From: Avena insularis
Lineage: Eukaryota > Streptophyta > Magnoliopsida > Poales > Poaceae
Assembly: GCA_023614405.1 (NCBI GenBank)
Contig: CM042685.1
Span: forward strand, 82,946,684-83,010,683
Reading direction: 5' to 3'
Length of the DNA stretch: 64,000 nt
The stretch's first letter is position 1. Every line of letters starts with the position of its first letter. This document shows, piece after piece, positions 11,752-23,007 of this stretch. The position numbers and the translations under genes are program-made. Under the pieces are notes generated by a model, which saw nothing but the letters and a program-made list of their open reading frames with translations, did not search any database and was not told the origin of the DNA.

Positions 11752-13056
11752 GTGAGCTCTACGATGGTGCAACCTCCCTCTATCTCGTGTTCGATCCTAG
11801 TGTTTGCAAGTGTTTTGTCCAAAGTCAGATCCGATACATGTCAGGATGATTACTAGCTAACTTAGCCTAGCAATGCAAGTTTCTTTACATTTCTAGCTAG
11901 CTAGTTAAGTTTGTTTTATGTATTGCCACTCATGCTTCTCGTAACACTTAGTTCTATAAAATATCAATGAAATGTTGTATTCCCAATTAAATTGATGCTG
12001 CTTAATCATAGTTCCTTCTCAAACTGTTCCATCTATGCAAGCTCCAGAAAATCTAGTACATGCTTATTTTATCCATTTTTGATCTTCTAATTCGGCATGT
12101 TTGCCATTTGTGTGCTCATTCTTCTACTGAACACAGATTGTGTTCTTGTATGGTATAAACACGATCGTTTCTTCTGCTGAATCATAATCACAGTAGAACT
12201 CTAGTCTTCTGTGCTTCTAGATGTAACTGTTGGATGATCATTCGCTTGGTTATTTTAGTCATGCAATCTTTAATTGGTATTCCAAGTTTTTAGTAGCTTG
12301 CTGCTTAGCTATTCAAGGAATCATTGAAAAGTACTACTTACAATATGCTCGCTGCATTGTCTTCATTTGTCCCTTCCTCACCAAAACCAAAGGAAGATAC
12401 ATTAGTAGGTAGTAATTTTAAATGCTACAGAACTAGTAGTATGCACTGGGAATTTTTGTAGACAAGTACCCCTCAGCAAAGCAGCATGATAAAGGGAAAT
12501 CGACGTAGCGACATGTTACCTGTGTATGCTTTCTTGCTTCATTCTTGCAAATGTGAGGTGACTCTTACCTGTGTTGTGTATTTTCTAGGTACACTACCAG
12601 GTATGTGAGTAGATCAAGAAGATGGAGGTCTCCTAACTCCAAGTACTTGTGTTGTTCTTAAAGTTGTGAAAGGTCTGCTAGCTTGTTTAGTTGAGTAACT
12701 ATGTCAGATATTATGTGTGCCAGTTGTGTCTGCTATATATTAGCCTCACATGTATTCATGCACTAGATTATTTGTTTTTCCTCTTTAGTAATCTTGAAGG
12801 AGCACAATTGCAGTAGATAGCAACCAATGCTGCACAATGTTTTGTTTACTTGTAACTAAAACTTGCAACTACTACCATTGATAGCTTTCTGTTGGTTCAT
12901 TTACTTTCCTTTCACACCAAAATACAGATGCACAGCCAAGGCCTTCTCTTCTGACTAAAATGTTTGGGAAATTGCTTTCCTAAGTCTAAATGAAGATTTT
13001 GTTTTGCTTTTAACTTGCATCATTATCAGATTGTTTGTGTGTTTTGTGTCTGCAGG

Positions 13057-13107
13057 GAGGGGTTTAGGAAGGACTACAAGGAGAAGCACCCCAACAACAA
13101 GCTGGTC
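13057..13107 (+). pseudogene. Captured HMG-box exon fragment
   Basis: Directly after a polypyrimidine tract and a tgcag acceptor (13051-13055), the frame reads EGFRKDYKEKHPNNKLV. This matches the first-helix region of plant HMGB-type HMG boxes (..F..EFRK.(F/Y)KEK(H/N)P.NK.V..). The usual continuation (..VGKAGG..W..) is missing. HMGB proteins bend DNA in chromatin. The piece is too short to act alone and comes from a different gene than the NF-YB fragment 2.6 kb upstream, which makes the CACTA a multi-gene capturer. Confidence 0.65.
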
Positions 13108-14084
13108 CCCTGTGGTGTTTACTCTCTTACCCTTGCATCTATATATTCTTGTTGGTTGATTGATGCATCCGAAACTTAATCTCTTAGGCAGTTAGATACT
13201 ATTTTGATTCATTATGAGAAGAAGAAATATATGGTTAGTAGTGTGTTATTGATAGTAATCTGCCTAGGTGGAATGTTGAGACAATTCGGACTAGGTGGGA
13301 TCTCATCTGCTAAGTTTTTAGTGGTGATTCCATCCTATAGTAGTATAAGAACTGATTACTATCATGACTCATATAGGACACTCTGATGTTATAACTTCAT
13401 CAATAGAACACAATAAATTTGGAAGATTCCTTGTTATCCCCTAGTACAAATTCCATCGTTTCCATTGCTTTGTACATGCGCATTTTGGTGATTTGTTCCT
13501 GTGTAATGGTACTTAGCTGTTTGAAATGCAAGGCTGTTGATTGGTTGACTCGAAAGACTACGAGGTCGAGTACACAAAGAAAATCATCTTGTTTACAAGA
13601 GCTATGTGCTGAAGAAGTTCTAGAGTACCTGCTAAGAGTTTAATTTGTAGATTCTAGGGTATGAAAGATTCGATGGTTGAATTGGTTGTGATGTAAAGTG
13701 GGAATTCCATGTGTGTATAACTGTGTTGACTATCATACTGTGTATTGTCTCCTATTTAAAGATTTTCATCTATTTTCTTTCTGCTTTCTGATTGGAATAT
13801 TGATTGTTAATTAGCTGTGAAAAAACCAAAACCTGACGATTGGGACCATCTCTCGAAGGTACTGACAACTGGGACCAACTCTGGAAGGAACTGACAATTT
13901 GGACCCGCTTGACAAAAAGGCCGAAAATAGAAATAAATAGTCTCTAAAAAGGCCTAAAATTAGAAAATAATTGATGGGCTGTGCCCATGTAACGGACGTG
14001 AATTGATAGAAAAAACATAAACAAGCCAGAATTTGCTGGGCTAGGCCCATATACACCATCAAAGTGGACTGGGCTGATTTTGAT

Positions 14085-14372
14085 TTAAGACGATTTAGTT
14101 TCGTCATAATTTTGCCACGTCGGATCAGCCACATAGGATCTGACCTGGCGAGGCTAGACTGCCCGTGACGATATGGGATCGTCATAACGGTTATGACGAT
14201 CCAATATCGTCATAGACGGTTATGACGATTTCACCAAAATCGTCGTTATAGTTCATTTGCGACGCTCAGCTTTCGACGATCTCAAAATCGTCATAGAATC
14301 GTCATAAACAGACTACTATGACGATTTCGTGACGAAAATGGAGGGTCATATATAGCTAGATTCCTTGTAGTG
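14085..14372. repeat. CACTA right subterminal repeats and inverted repeat
   Basis: At least ten copies of atgacgat / atcgtcat in both orientations are crowded into 14085-14340, ending in the terminal inverted repeat ttccttgtagtg. Density and motif match the left end, confirming that the two ends belong to one element. Confidence 0.85.
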
Positions 14373-15155
14373 GTGTTGATTCAAGAAGGCAAAGTCATAT
14401 TATATTTATCCCGACAACTGAAGCAACATGAGCAAAATTACCCTACCCATGACCTCGAACTAGCAGACCTAGTTTTAGCCTTAAAGACATGGCAGTATTA
14501 CCTCATGGGAAACCGTTGTGAAATTTATTCAGATCACAAGAGCCTAAAGTATATTTTCACCCAGAAGGAGCTAAATATGACACAAATGAGATGGATAGAG
14601 ATAATCAAGGACTATGACCTTGACATTCAATATCACCCCGGTAAAGCCAATATGGTAGAAGATGCTCTTAGCGGATTGCCATGTCACTTGAACACCATGA
14701 TTCTGAAGGAGCAACCAAGTTTGCACAAGGAGTTGGAAATTTTCATAATGGAGCTGGTTAGTGAAGGATTTTTGGCTAGCATAGAACTTCAACCCACTTT
14801 GATCAGTCAGATCAAGGAGGCGCAGAAAGGAAATGCTAGTATCGACGGAATCAAATGTTGTATCAGTACAGGGAAGGTACCCGGATTCATCAAAGACGAA
14901 GAAGGAGTTTTGTGGTATAAAGGACGTATCTGTATGCCAGCAGATTCAGAGTTGAAACAAGCTATTTTGAAAGAAGCCCATGATACACTTTATTCTATCA
15001 ACCCCGGAGGAACCAAGATGTATCAGGATTTGAAGGAGCAATTTTTGTGGCATAATATGAAGAGAGAAATCGGAAGCTACATAGCCAAATGTGATATCTA
15101 TCAGAGAGTCAAGGCGGGACATCAGAGACCCGCAGGACTTTTGCAACCATTATAG
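14373..15155 (+). pseudogene. Tekay-like RNase H and integrase zinc-finger region
   Basis: After one copy of the GTG duplication, the RNase H frame resumes. It shows [20 protein letters not shown], then [11 protein letters not shown] (catalytic Asp), then the [14 protein letters not shown] tail that ends gypsy RNase H. The integrase N-terminal finger follows (..[20 protein letters not shown].. to ..[20 protein letters not shown]). Family members have H-x-S..YSIHPG and CD(V/I)CQ. Here the second His is Asn and the second Cys is Tyr, so zinc binding is lost. A TAG at 15153-15155 terminates the frame. Confidence 0.88.
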
Positions 15156-15797
15156 ATTCCGAAATGGAAATGGAATTCTGTAGAAATGGATTTTATCACC
15201 GGTTTGCCTACGTCTAGTAGGGGAAATGACTCTATTTGGGTCATAGTGGACAGACTGTCCAAAGTCACTCATTTCTTACCGGTCAAGACCACTTATCAAA
15301 GTTCGAAGCTAGCAGAGTTGTACATTGCTAGGATAGTCAGTTTACATGGAGTCCACAAGAACATTTTGTCAGATCGAGGAACCCAGTTTACCTCGAGATT
15401 TTGGAACAAAGTCCAAGAAGGACTAGGAACAAGACTGGATTTCAGCACAACTTATCACCCTCAGACTGATGGACAAACAGAGCGAGTAAACCAGATACTC
15501 GAAGATATGTTGAGAGCCTGTGTGTTGGAATATGTATCAAAATGGGAAGATTGTCTGCCTTTCGCAGAATTTTCATACAACAACAGTTATCAAGCCAGTT
15601 TGCAAATGGCCCCATTTGAATTTATGTATGGAAGGAAGTGTCGTACCCCTTTGAATTGGTCGGAAGTAGGAGAGAGTCAAATTTTCGGACCCGACATCCT
15701 AAGAGAAGCTGAAGAGAAAGTTCACAAGATCCGTGAGCAGCTTAAGACCGCCAGTCCAGACAGAAAAGTTATGCCGACAAGAGACGTCGAGACCTAG
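15156..15797 (+). pseudogene. Tekay-like integrase catalytic core
   Basis: The frame continues after the TAG into MDFITGLPTSSRGNDSIWVI. The D-D-35-E triad is present: Asp in MDFITGLP, Asp 61 residues later in LSDRGTQF, and Glu 36 positions on in TDGQTERVN. The end of the core (..PFEFMYGRKCRTPLNWSE..) is typical of Ty3/gypsy. Near 15765-15797 the frame is lost. The expected RQKSYADKRR-like sequence is displaced, and downstream coding continues in another phase. The enzyme is inactive as it stands. Confidence 0.88.
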
Positions 15798-15939
15798 CCT
15801 TCAATATCGGAGATTTTGTGTATCTCAAAGTATCACCCTTGAAAGGAATGCAACGTTTCCTACTCAAAGGAAAGCTTTCCCCCAGATATATCGGACCCTT
15901 CAAGATTTTGAATCCTTGAGGAGAAGTATCATATCAACT

Positions 15940-16243
15940 GGAACTGCCGGAGGAGATGTCAGCCGTGCATAATGTGTTTCATATCTCGTTACTTCGCAAA
16001 TGCCTAGAAGTCCAGGAGAAGACCGAAGTTTTCAAGAATATTGATCATCAAACCATAGAGATCAATGATGACCTAACATATCCCGAAGTACCCATTCGTA
16101 TTTTGGAAGAAGCTTTCAGGACCACTAGAACCCGGAGTATCAAGTTTCTCAAGATCCAGTGGAGTAACCACACTAAAGAAGAAGCTACTTGGGAGCAAGA
16201 AGATTACATTAGGACTGAGTTTCCAGATCTCTTTAAATCCTAG
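15940..16243 (+). pseudogene. Integrase C-terminus with chromodomain
   Basis: VFHISLLRKC (the conserved H-V-S-x-L-(R/K) of the GPY/F-like C-terminal domain) is followed by PEVPIRILEEAFRTTRTRSI and IKFLKIQWSNHTKEEATWE, ending ..EFPDLFKS and a TAG. The aromatic-rich (I)KW..(W)..EEATWE block is a chromodomain, which in chromoviruses targets integration to heterochromatin through histone marks. It is separated from the integrase core by the frameshift near 15797 and by stop codons near 15920. Confidence 0.82.
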
Positions 16244-16280
16244 TTTTATTTTTCTCAAATTTTGGGACGAGATTTTGTTT

Positions 16281-16294
16281 AAGGAGGGAAGGTT
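16281..16294 (+). other. Polypurine tract of the Tekay-like element
   Basis: aaggagggaagg lies directly before the TGTAACATCCC start of the 3' LTR. This is the position and composition expected for the plus-strand primer of reverse transcription. Confidence 0.8.
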
Positions 16295-19200
16295 TGTAAC
16301 ATCCCAAAAATATTAATCAAGGTTATCAAGTTCCAATCACCCAAGTTTAGGGCTAACAAAAACCTTTGTTAATTAAAATCAATATGAATGCATATGTGTA
16401 TGTGATGAATGCAAGAATGCTTGCAATGAATTGTTTCATTGTTATGAATAGCAAGGATTGGTTAAAAGATGAAAACAACATCATCTAAATCATTTCCAAG
16501 AAGAATCAAATCAATAGAAATTCAAATATAAACAATATGAGCTAATGGTCATTTTTACCAAAGTTAACCACTAGACCACTTTGAGTGTTTCTAGTCCAAG
16601 ATTTCTAACAGAAACAAATCCAATTCTTTTCACCCCTTGCGAGACCAAGTAAAAGTGAACCCAATCCCACTTTGCAAATCCACAGAAACATTTTGCAAAT
16701 CTATTCAAATGACAATTTAAAACTAAATCAAGTATAGGTACTAAGATCACCATTTCTCAAAAACCACTCAAACCAGTTCACCTTGACAAGCCCAAGCAAC
16801 CAGAGACTACCAAGTATGTGGCTAGTGCACTCACCAAAATTCATCCAAAAATTTCAAACTAAATTTCTTTCAGCCATTTTGTCAAACACTTGGTGAGCAC
16901 AGTAGAACCTGCCTAACTATCACTGTTTTTAATCAATGCTTTGTTCCTTCGTTGCACCCTACTCTCGCCCCTTGTCTCCCCTAGGGGCCACACTACATTG
17001 ACACAAGCTAGAACCCTACCCATTGTACCATTCCATGCCACCCGAAACCACCCCTTGCCAGCCGACCATGGCAAGCTAGCGGGAGCCAACGCCGCGCCTA
17101 GCCACCATGTCTAGGAGGCAGCCCAACGTCCACCGCCACCCCCTGTCCAGCCCTTGGATGCAGACAGGCACTGGACCTCAGAGAACGCGCCGCGCCCAAT
17201 GTCTCTACGCCATGCCGAGAGCATGCCAGAGCGCCGCACCCGACACACTCGCACACGCCACGCCTCGCCCTCGCCACTCGTGCCTGCACTTAACACGACC
17301 CCAGGAACCTGCCAGATATTCCCGTTTGCCGCCGCGTGACCCGTAGCACCCGTGCATCGTCAAAACCACCGTCGGTGCCACTCAGAGCACCAACCCGTTC
17401 TGACCATTCTCGACCGCCCCTTGCTGCGCCATCAAGTCCTTGAGCATCGCCAGGAGACCGCGCACCATCCTAGCCTCCGAGCCATGCCGTTAGCTCACTT
17501 CACCGTCGTCACCGATGAGCTCTGCCCATGCCGCACTGCCTCTCTCGCTCGGCTATAAAAGGAGGCCTTCCTAGCCCCAATTTGCCACACCATTCCACTC
17601 CCAACCTCTCACAGAGCACCACTGACCCTTCCCCGGAGCAAGGCGAGCACCAGGTCGCCGAAATTTCACCGGATTCTGCCGCGTAGGAGGAGAAGAGGAG
17701 CCGTTGATTGGAGTCGTCCCAGGAGCTACCGTAGCCACCGTTCGAACCGCCGTCATCGACAACGTCGTCCGCCCCCAACGCCGACCCTAGCTGGAGCCCT
17801 GGTGAGCCTCACACGACCCCCACTGCCGCGTTAGGGTTCAGTCTCGCCGGCGCTGTCCGACGGAGACGACACACCCCAGCCGTCAGATTAGATGCTAATC
17901 GCACGGTCCAGATTGCCCCATACCGCTTCGTGTAGCCAGAGTCGCTGACACGTGGGGCCACCACTTAACTCAGCCCACGCGCTGCGCTGTGCGTAATGGG
18001 CCGGCCCAGTTAGTTCCCGTACGACCTAGTTAATTCAAATTTAGATTTTCCATTTAGTTCAAACTCTAGTTCTATCTATTGATTTAAAAATCAATTTAGA
18101 GAGTTGTACTGAACCAAATAGCATGAAACCAATTTTGTTAGAAAGGTATTGAAATTATTAATCCAAGCCCGATGTATTCAAACCATTTGAAATTATAGAT
18201 CACCTATGGTAAAAATAACAAGGCAGATATTTTTCTGCATTCAAACATTTTTCAAAAATCAACCATAAATGCTTTTGAGTTGATTCCAACTCTCAAAAAT
18301 CACATCTGATAAGACCTTTCTAAATATATAAAAATATCTAGGTTTACTTGCAGTAATAATAGACAAGTATTAAAAGAATGCCTCATAGGCATTTCTAGTC
18401 AATTTAATTAATTAAAATAATAAGGTTAAACCTTATTAAATTGTGACACCACTTTAAATCACATTCCCAAGTATTAAAATATGTGGTGATGACATGTGTC
18501 AATATGATCCCATATTTTAATTGGAGAATATTAAATCTTAAGTAGTTTTCAATGAGTAGAAATTGCTTTTCTAAAATAAAATAAATAAGATTAAGTCTTT
18601 AATTCATGTGATAATTGTGATAATGCTATATAATCTTGTGTGAACCCTTGTGTGCCAAATAGAAGTAGTTAAGTATTGTTTGGTGATTATGTACCTCATA
18701 TTTATTTATAGACGCTAGTACCGACCAAGGATACGAAGAGGAAGGAGACTACTACGAAGAAGAAGCAGATGAGAACTTCGACCACTGCACTACTCAAGGC
18801 AAGCTACCACTTGCATGTTACCTATGGAAGCTATCTAATGCAATCCATCCTAGCAAGCTAACACTTGCATGATAACTATGCAAACTAGAGGCCTTAGGCA
18901 CATTTGGTTATGCCACCTTGCTTATACCAAATTCCAATTTTACTTGCAAGCTTTATTCTTTTATTTCTTTATGAAAGTTCTTTATTGCTTTTAGTTAGTG
19001 TTTTGTGAGTTTTGGAAAGATATTATAGGTAGCATAAAGAACATAAAACTTGGCCTAAGTTAGATAGAATTAGATGTCATACTAAGGCATGAAATTAGAC
19101 TTAGATAAGTCACATTTGATTAGCACCCTTCATTAGTGATTACCCCTAACTTTAGTGGCTAGTGCTAAGCATAAAACTTGATCACTTTAGATGGGAATAC

Positions 19201-20310
19201 TTGGTAAAAATGATTATGAAAACCTTAGAATGATGAGTCATTCTAATGAAATATTTTGACATGTGTTATGAACACCAGATGATTTGATGATGAAAATGTT
19301 GAGGCATGAGCCTTAGCCCTTTATAAATCTGATGGTTGTGTTCGGATGCGATACCATTCCAATTTTATCGTACAACCATAATACCCGAATTTGGGTAGGG
19401 CTTGAGTGGAAGTTTATATATCTTAGTATGGTTCCCTTGCAGAAGAGGTTTGAGCTGAGGATACCTCGTTATGATTGTCCACCTGTGCAGTTCCCAAGAT
19501 GACAGATGGTTATGGTTGGGAGGCCAAACTCATAGGGGAGGTGCCTATACTAGGGTGTGTAATTGAAAGGTTAGGATTGATTATCCGCATACTGAGTATG
19601 GTGATTCAGGATTGTTCTTGACGGATGTATCGAATGTTGTGGTGAAAGTGTACCACCTCTGCAGAGTGTCAAACTATTCGAATATCCGCGTCCACGATTA
19701 TGGACAGTTGGAGTGGCCATACTGTTCCGTCGTCAGATGTTTTCAAAATGACTTGTGAAATGAACTATGACTTTGACTTGACCACAACAGGGTTGTGAAC
19801 ATGAAAACTAAGTTCCCACTTAGGTGTTATAAAACCTTAAACAAGTTTTCTTTACTTCTGAACTCAGTTAGAAATAAACCTGGCTTTTTGCAAATAAACC
19901 TAGAGCTTAGTATTCCTACTTGAACCACTTTATTTGTTAGTGATAGTTTGCGAGTACTTAAAAAGTACTCATGGCTTTGTCCCAGGCTATTCCTATGGCC
20001 ATACTATGAGGAGGACTACCAGGATGATAGACAACAGAAATTCTATGACAACTAGGATCATCTCCTATCGTCAGCATTGTCTATGACTCTGAAGATGGAG
20101 CTTCGCTCACGCTACCCTTATTATATTATTCCGCTGCGTTGATTGTATTAAGACTGGATCATGAGATCCTTTATTTGTAAGACCTTTATTATGATTTGTA
20201 ATGGATGATAAACTATGGTACCAATGTGTCATGTCTCACAAAAATGGTAATCCTGGGATTGCGATGTATGGCATAACAGGCATCTGAGATTAAAAATCCG
20301 GATGTTGACA
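16295..20310 (+). repeat. 3' LTR (about 4.0 kb) of the Tekay-like element
   Basis: It starts TGTAACATCCCAAAAATATT and ends ..AAATCCGGATGTTGACA, that is TG..CA with the short inverted repeat TGT..ACA. Its boundaries are confirmed by the inverted copy at 28880-32916, which begins TGTCAACACCCGG and ends GGGATGTTACA. At 4,016 bp it is unusually long. It has a GC-rich island (17030-17880) holding a TATA box, and long AT-rich flanks. The 5-bp flank on the right is CTCGC. The matching left flank is lost with the 5' half. Confidence 0.88.
17554..17560 (+). promoter_or_regulatory. TATA box of the LTR promoter
   Basis: tataaaagg lies in the middle of the GC-rich island. The sequence just downstream (cacaccattccactccc) recurs next to the matching TATA-like box of the inverted solo LTR at 31680-31671. 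Conservation in two copies supports this as the LTR core promoter. Confidence 0.65.
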
Positions 20311-21980
20311 CTCGCGTTCGCTCCGTGGGTCAGGCAGACGAAGCGCTCGAGTCGTAGTTCCAGCGCCCGCGCACCGATAAGAATTTAGGAAGAAATATTG
20401 CACCTCCGCCATCGCAGAGTATGGATTCCATGTTCCGGTTACACGCATGGTCATGACTTGTGCGTCCGCCGTCGAATCCGTCCAGTACCGATCGTTGATA
20501 CAAGAGAAAAATCCAAAACAAACCTTGAACTCGTAGAGCTTTGCTAAATGGAACCCCAAATTTTGAATCCCGAGAATTGGCACTTTGAATTTCTAAATCC
20601 TGGTCTGTTCCAAACCCTGGACATGTTTTAGGCTCCTGGAAAAAAACATCCAAACTATATGCTTTGCTACTCTCACTGACTACCTAGGGCCCACATGTTG
20701 TATTCATCCCCTTTCATATCTCTTCCGCACACATCCACTTCCTCAAACCGATTCACTTTCTCTCCCGTGGTCGTGCCGCAGGCTGGGCATTCGGTTTTAA
20801 CTGAAATTTCGGTTTGGTTTTCCGGTTTTTCTAGTAGTTCGGATAATGAGAAATGACAACCAAATTAAATCGATTTTCTAATTACGATAGTTCGGTTAAC
20901 CGTTAAATCGGTTCGGTGTTAGGTTTGAACCGATTGACCGACCGTGACGTAAGGTTGTATGATGCCATACGCACACCAAGGACACCTTCACGACGAGGAC
21001 AGCTAAATAAGCACACCCCACTATTAATGCCTCATGGAAGTCTGGAACCATACGTCCATGCACTAGCCGAGTACATAGCTTGCTGAATAGAGGAAAGCAA
21101 GTGTATCTAAAAAAATAGTAGACACCACGTTTATCTCTTTCATGCGTCTGCTGCAATGGATATTTATGCGAATAGCAATAAGATGATTGGGACTTGCATC
21201 AAAGTTTAAGGACACGCTTAAGTATTTGACAGTTCACATACAAACAAAAAAATAAAGCCGATGCTTTGTAGAAAGCTACAAAGTCCAAACATCAGTAGCT
21301 CAATAACTTTTAATTCCCCCTGCAAAACAAATTCTAATTCCTCTTGGATGGGAGGTATGTGTGTTAGTGTGTATACTTAACATTTTCATGTGGCTGCCAG
21401 TATACATATGAGCTCGTGCAGTTTGGAGCTTTGGCATGAGAAGCTAGTAAGAGCGCACGCTACTCGAGTTCTGACGAGAGGCGGCCGAGTTCTTTTTTCC
21501 TTTCGACTCTCGCTGGTGCCGGTCAGGCGCACAGCGGCAGTCCGGCGAGCTCGTCTGCTGGCGGGTGGTGTTCGGCAGATGTCACAATCAACAAACCGCA
21601 TTATTTTTAATAAATAATTATTGATTAAACAATGACAATGGGCACCAGTTTTCAGTCAGAGAGAGAGATTTATTGACAGGCTATCCCGGCTAGGATCATA
21701 GGTTTTCCGGTATGCCAAATAGGTTTAGGTGTTAAAATAGACCGAAATTCACAAGCTCAGGGTATCAATTTTCGGAATTCAAAGTTCTGGATTCGATTTA
21801 GCTAACATCTACAAATTTAAGTTTTATTTTAGACTTTTCTCTTGATACAAACTGGGATACCAACTCATTACGTTAGCAGCACATGTGTACAAGGGACCCA
21901 CGCACGCGGAGAGATATAAGAACATGGGTGAAAATATCTTTCGTTTCGTTCGTTTTCTGCCGTATTGGGTAGGACGACGC
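20311..21980. other. Intergenic DNA, no gene supported
   Basis: Short open frames on both strands show no recognisable motifs. The part near 20780-20930 is dominated by repeated ggttt/cggtt words and is low-complexity. A GC-rich patch at 21430-21570 has no family match that I can see. Confidence 0.4.
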
Positions 21981-22220
21981 CGGCGAGACAGAGCTCGCCC
22001 GGCTACGGTGTCTCGCCAGACTGGTTCCAGGCTGAGCAGAGGAGGAGGGAACTGCAGGGACTCCGGCGAAGCAGAGCTCGCCCGGCTGCAGCTCCGCGCC
22101 GGACTGGTTCATGGCGAGCAAAGGAGTAGGGAACCGTGGGGACGCCAGCGAGATGGAACTCGCCCGGCTGTGGATTCGGGCCGGACTGCTCCATGATGAG
22201 CAGGGGTGGGGGAAAATAGC
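21981..22220. repeat. Three tandem 82-83-bp GC-rich repeats
   Basis: Units begin at about 21981, 22064 and 22146. Each carries gcgag..(a/g)gaactcgcccggct, then (c)cggactg, then atg..gagca, then a purine-rich tail. Copies are about 70-80 percent alike. On the minus strand the units translate to Ser/Ala/Pro-rich peptide, but no start, splice signal or known family supports a gene. Confidence 0.75.
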
Positions 22221-22444
22221 GGATGGAAAGAGCCCGTCGAGCTGGAGGAGGGGTACGGGCGAGGCTGCAGTGAGTTGACGCGTTGATGGCTCCGCCCTTA
22301 TCCTCTGTGTTGGATGTGTTGATGCCGTTTGAACAGTGACTTCTTCGTGCTGATCTTGGACAAAAACTGGGTGCTGGCGCACACCATGAGCGCTGACGGA
22401 GACCCATGCCTACGACGCGGGCGACTTTAGTCCCACTTCTTTTT

Positions 22445-22632
22445 AGCTTCTTGTCCATCTTTTTTTTAAAGCTATCCTCGACTAGCTTCTACTAAAATTT
22501 TATCTGCCAAAATCGTTTATACTTTTAAATTGACATTGAAATCACTAATTAAGAAGTTTAAACGATTTTTGAGATGAGATTATGGGAGAAGCTAGTCGAG
22601 GATAGCTTCTGAAAGAAACAGGCCAAGAAGCT
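22445..22632. mobile_element. Foldback MITE (hAT-like inverted repeats)
   Basis: The ends are long imperfect inverted repeats. agcttcttg at 22445 pairs with caagaagct ending 22632, and gctatcctcgactagcttct at 22471-22490 pairs with agaagctagtcgaggatagc at 22588-22607. The inner part (aaaatcgttta / taaacgattt) also pairs, so the whole 188 bp can fold into one hairpin. The caggcc..gaagct words recall grass hAT-type MITEs. An 8-bp duplication is not clear because both flanks are T/A runs. Confidence 0.7.
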
Positions 22633-22880
22633 GAAAAAAAAGGCCATAATCTGTTTCATTCTCCCTTGCTCTTGGACTCGGTGTGAGTATATATGGCACT
22701 GCTACGGCTGCCAATTTTTCTCCATGGGTACACTGTCAGATGTGTTTACTGCTAATCTGCTATCTAGATGAGATCATTATCTAAATGGAGCGGACGTGTT
22801 TGCTGCTAGCTGCGCAACTAGCTGTGTTTTATGTTGCCAGACAATTTGTCCAATTAACCTATTTGCGTGAGAAACTTGTA

Positions 22881-23005
22881 CTTTCTTCGACCCATATTAG
22901 TTGACTTGGATTTATCAAAATTTAGATAAACCTATATACTAAATAATGTCTAGATTCATTTAAATCTAAGACAAATTTAAGTCAATTAATACGGATCGGA
23001 GGGAG
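22881..23005. mobile_element. Stowaway MITE (Tc1/mariner)
   Basis: The 125-bp element is flanked by TA on both sides (22879-22880, 23006-23007). The right end ggatcggagggag and the left end ctttcttcgacccatatt are inverted copies of the Stowaway consensus ctccctccgt. The left end is more diverged. The interior (gttgacttgga / aagtcaatta) is palindromic as usual. No coding capacity; it would be moved by mariner transposase supplied elsewhere. Confidence 0.88.
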
Positions 23006-23007
23006 TA

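Larger units (their letters stand above)
9445..14372. mobile_element. CACTA DNA transposon nested in gypsy RNase H (TSD GTG)
   Basis: The left terminus is CACTACAATAAATGTG (9445) and the right terminus is the reverse complement of CACTACAAGGAATC (ends 14372). The inverted repeats match over about 12 bases with two mismatches. It is flanked by the 3-bp duplication GTG at 9442-9444 and 14373-14375, the CACTA hallmark. Both ends are packed with subterminal copies of atgacgatttt / aaatcgtcat. Inside I find no transposase (TnpD/TnpA) motifs. Instead there is a GC-rich block (9780-10500) and exon-like fragments of unrelated host genes. I therefore read it as a non-autonomous, gene-capturing CACTA of 4,928 bp. 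Its orientation is undefined because no transposase is present. Confidence 0.92.
9223..20310 (+). mobile_element. Ty3/gypsy chromovirus (Tekay-like), 5'-truncated, with CACTA insertion and 3' LTR
   Basis: In order: C-terminal part of reverse transcriptase and start of RNase H (9223-9444), the nested CACTA (9445-14372), the rest of RNase H, integrase and chromodomain (14373-16243), a polypurine tract and a 4-kb 3' LTR (16295-20310). RT before RNase H before integrase is the Ty3/gypsy order. A chromodomain fused to the integrase C-terminus places it among the chromoviruses, and the ending ..IKFLKIQWSNHTKEEATWE.. fits the Tekay/Del type. The 5' LTR, gag, protease and most of RT are absent, cut off at the 9222/9223 junction. 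A stop codon, a frameshift and lost zinc-binding residues show it is inactive. Confidence 0.85.

Noticed and set aside
22700..22870. Possible further MITE next to the Stowaway element
   Set aside because: Some short inverted words (gctatctag / ctagctg) but no consistent terminal repeats or target duplication.
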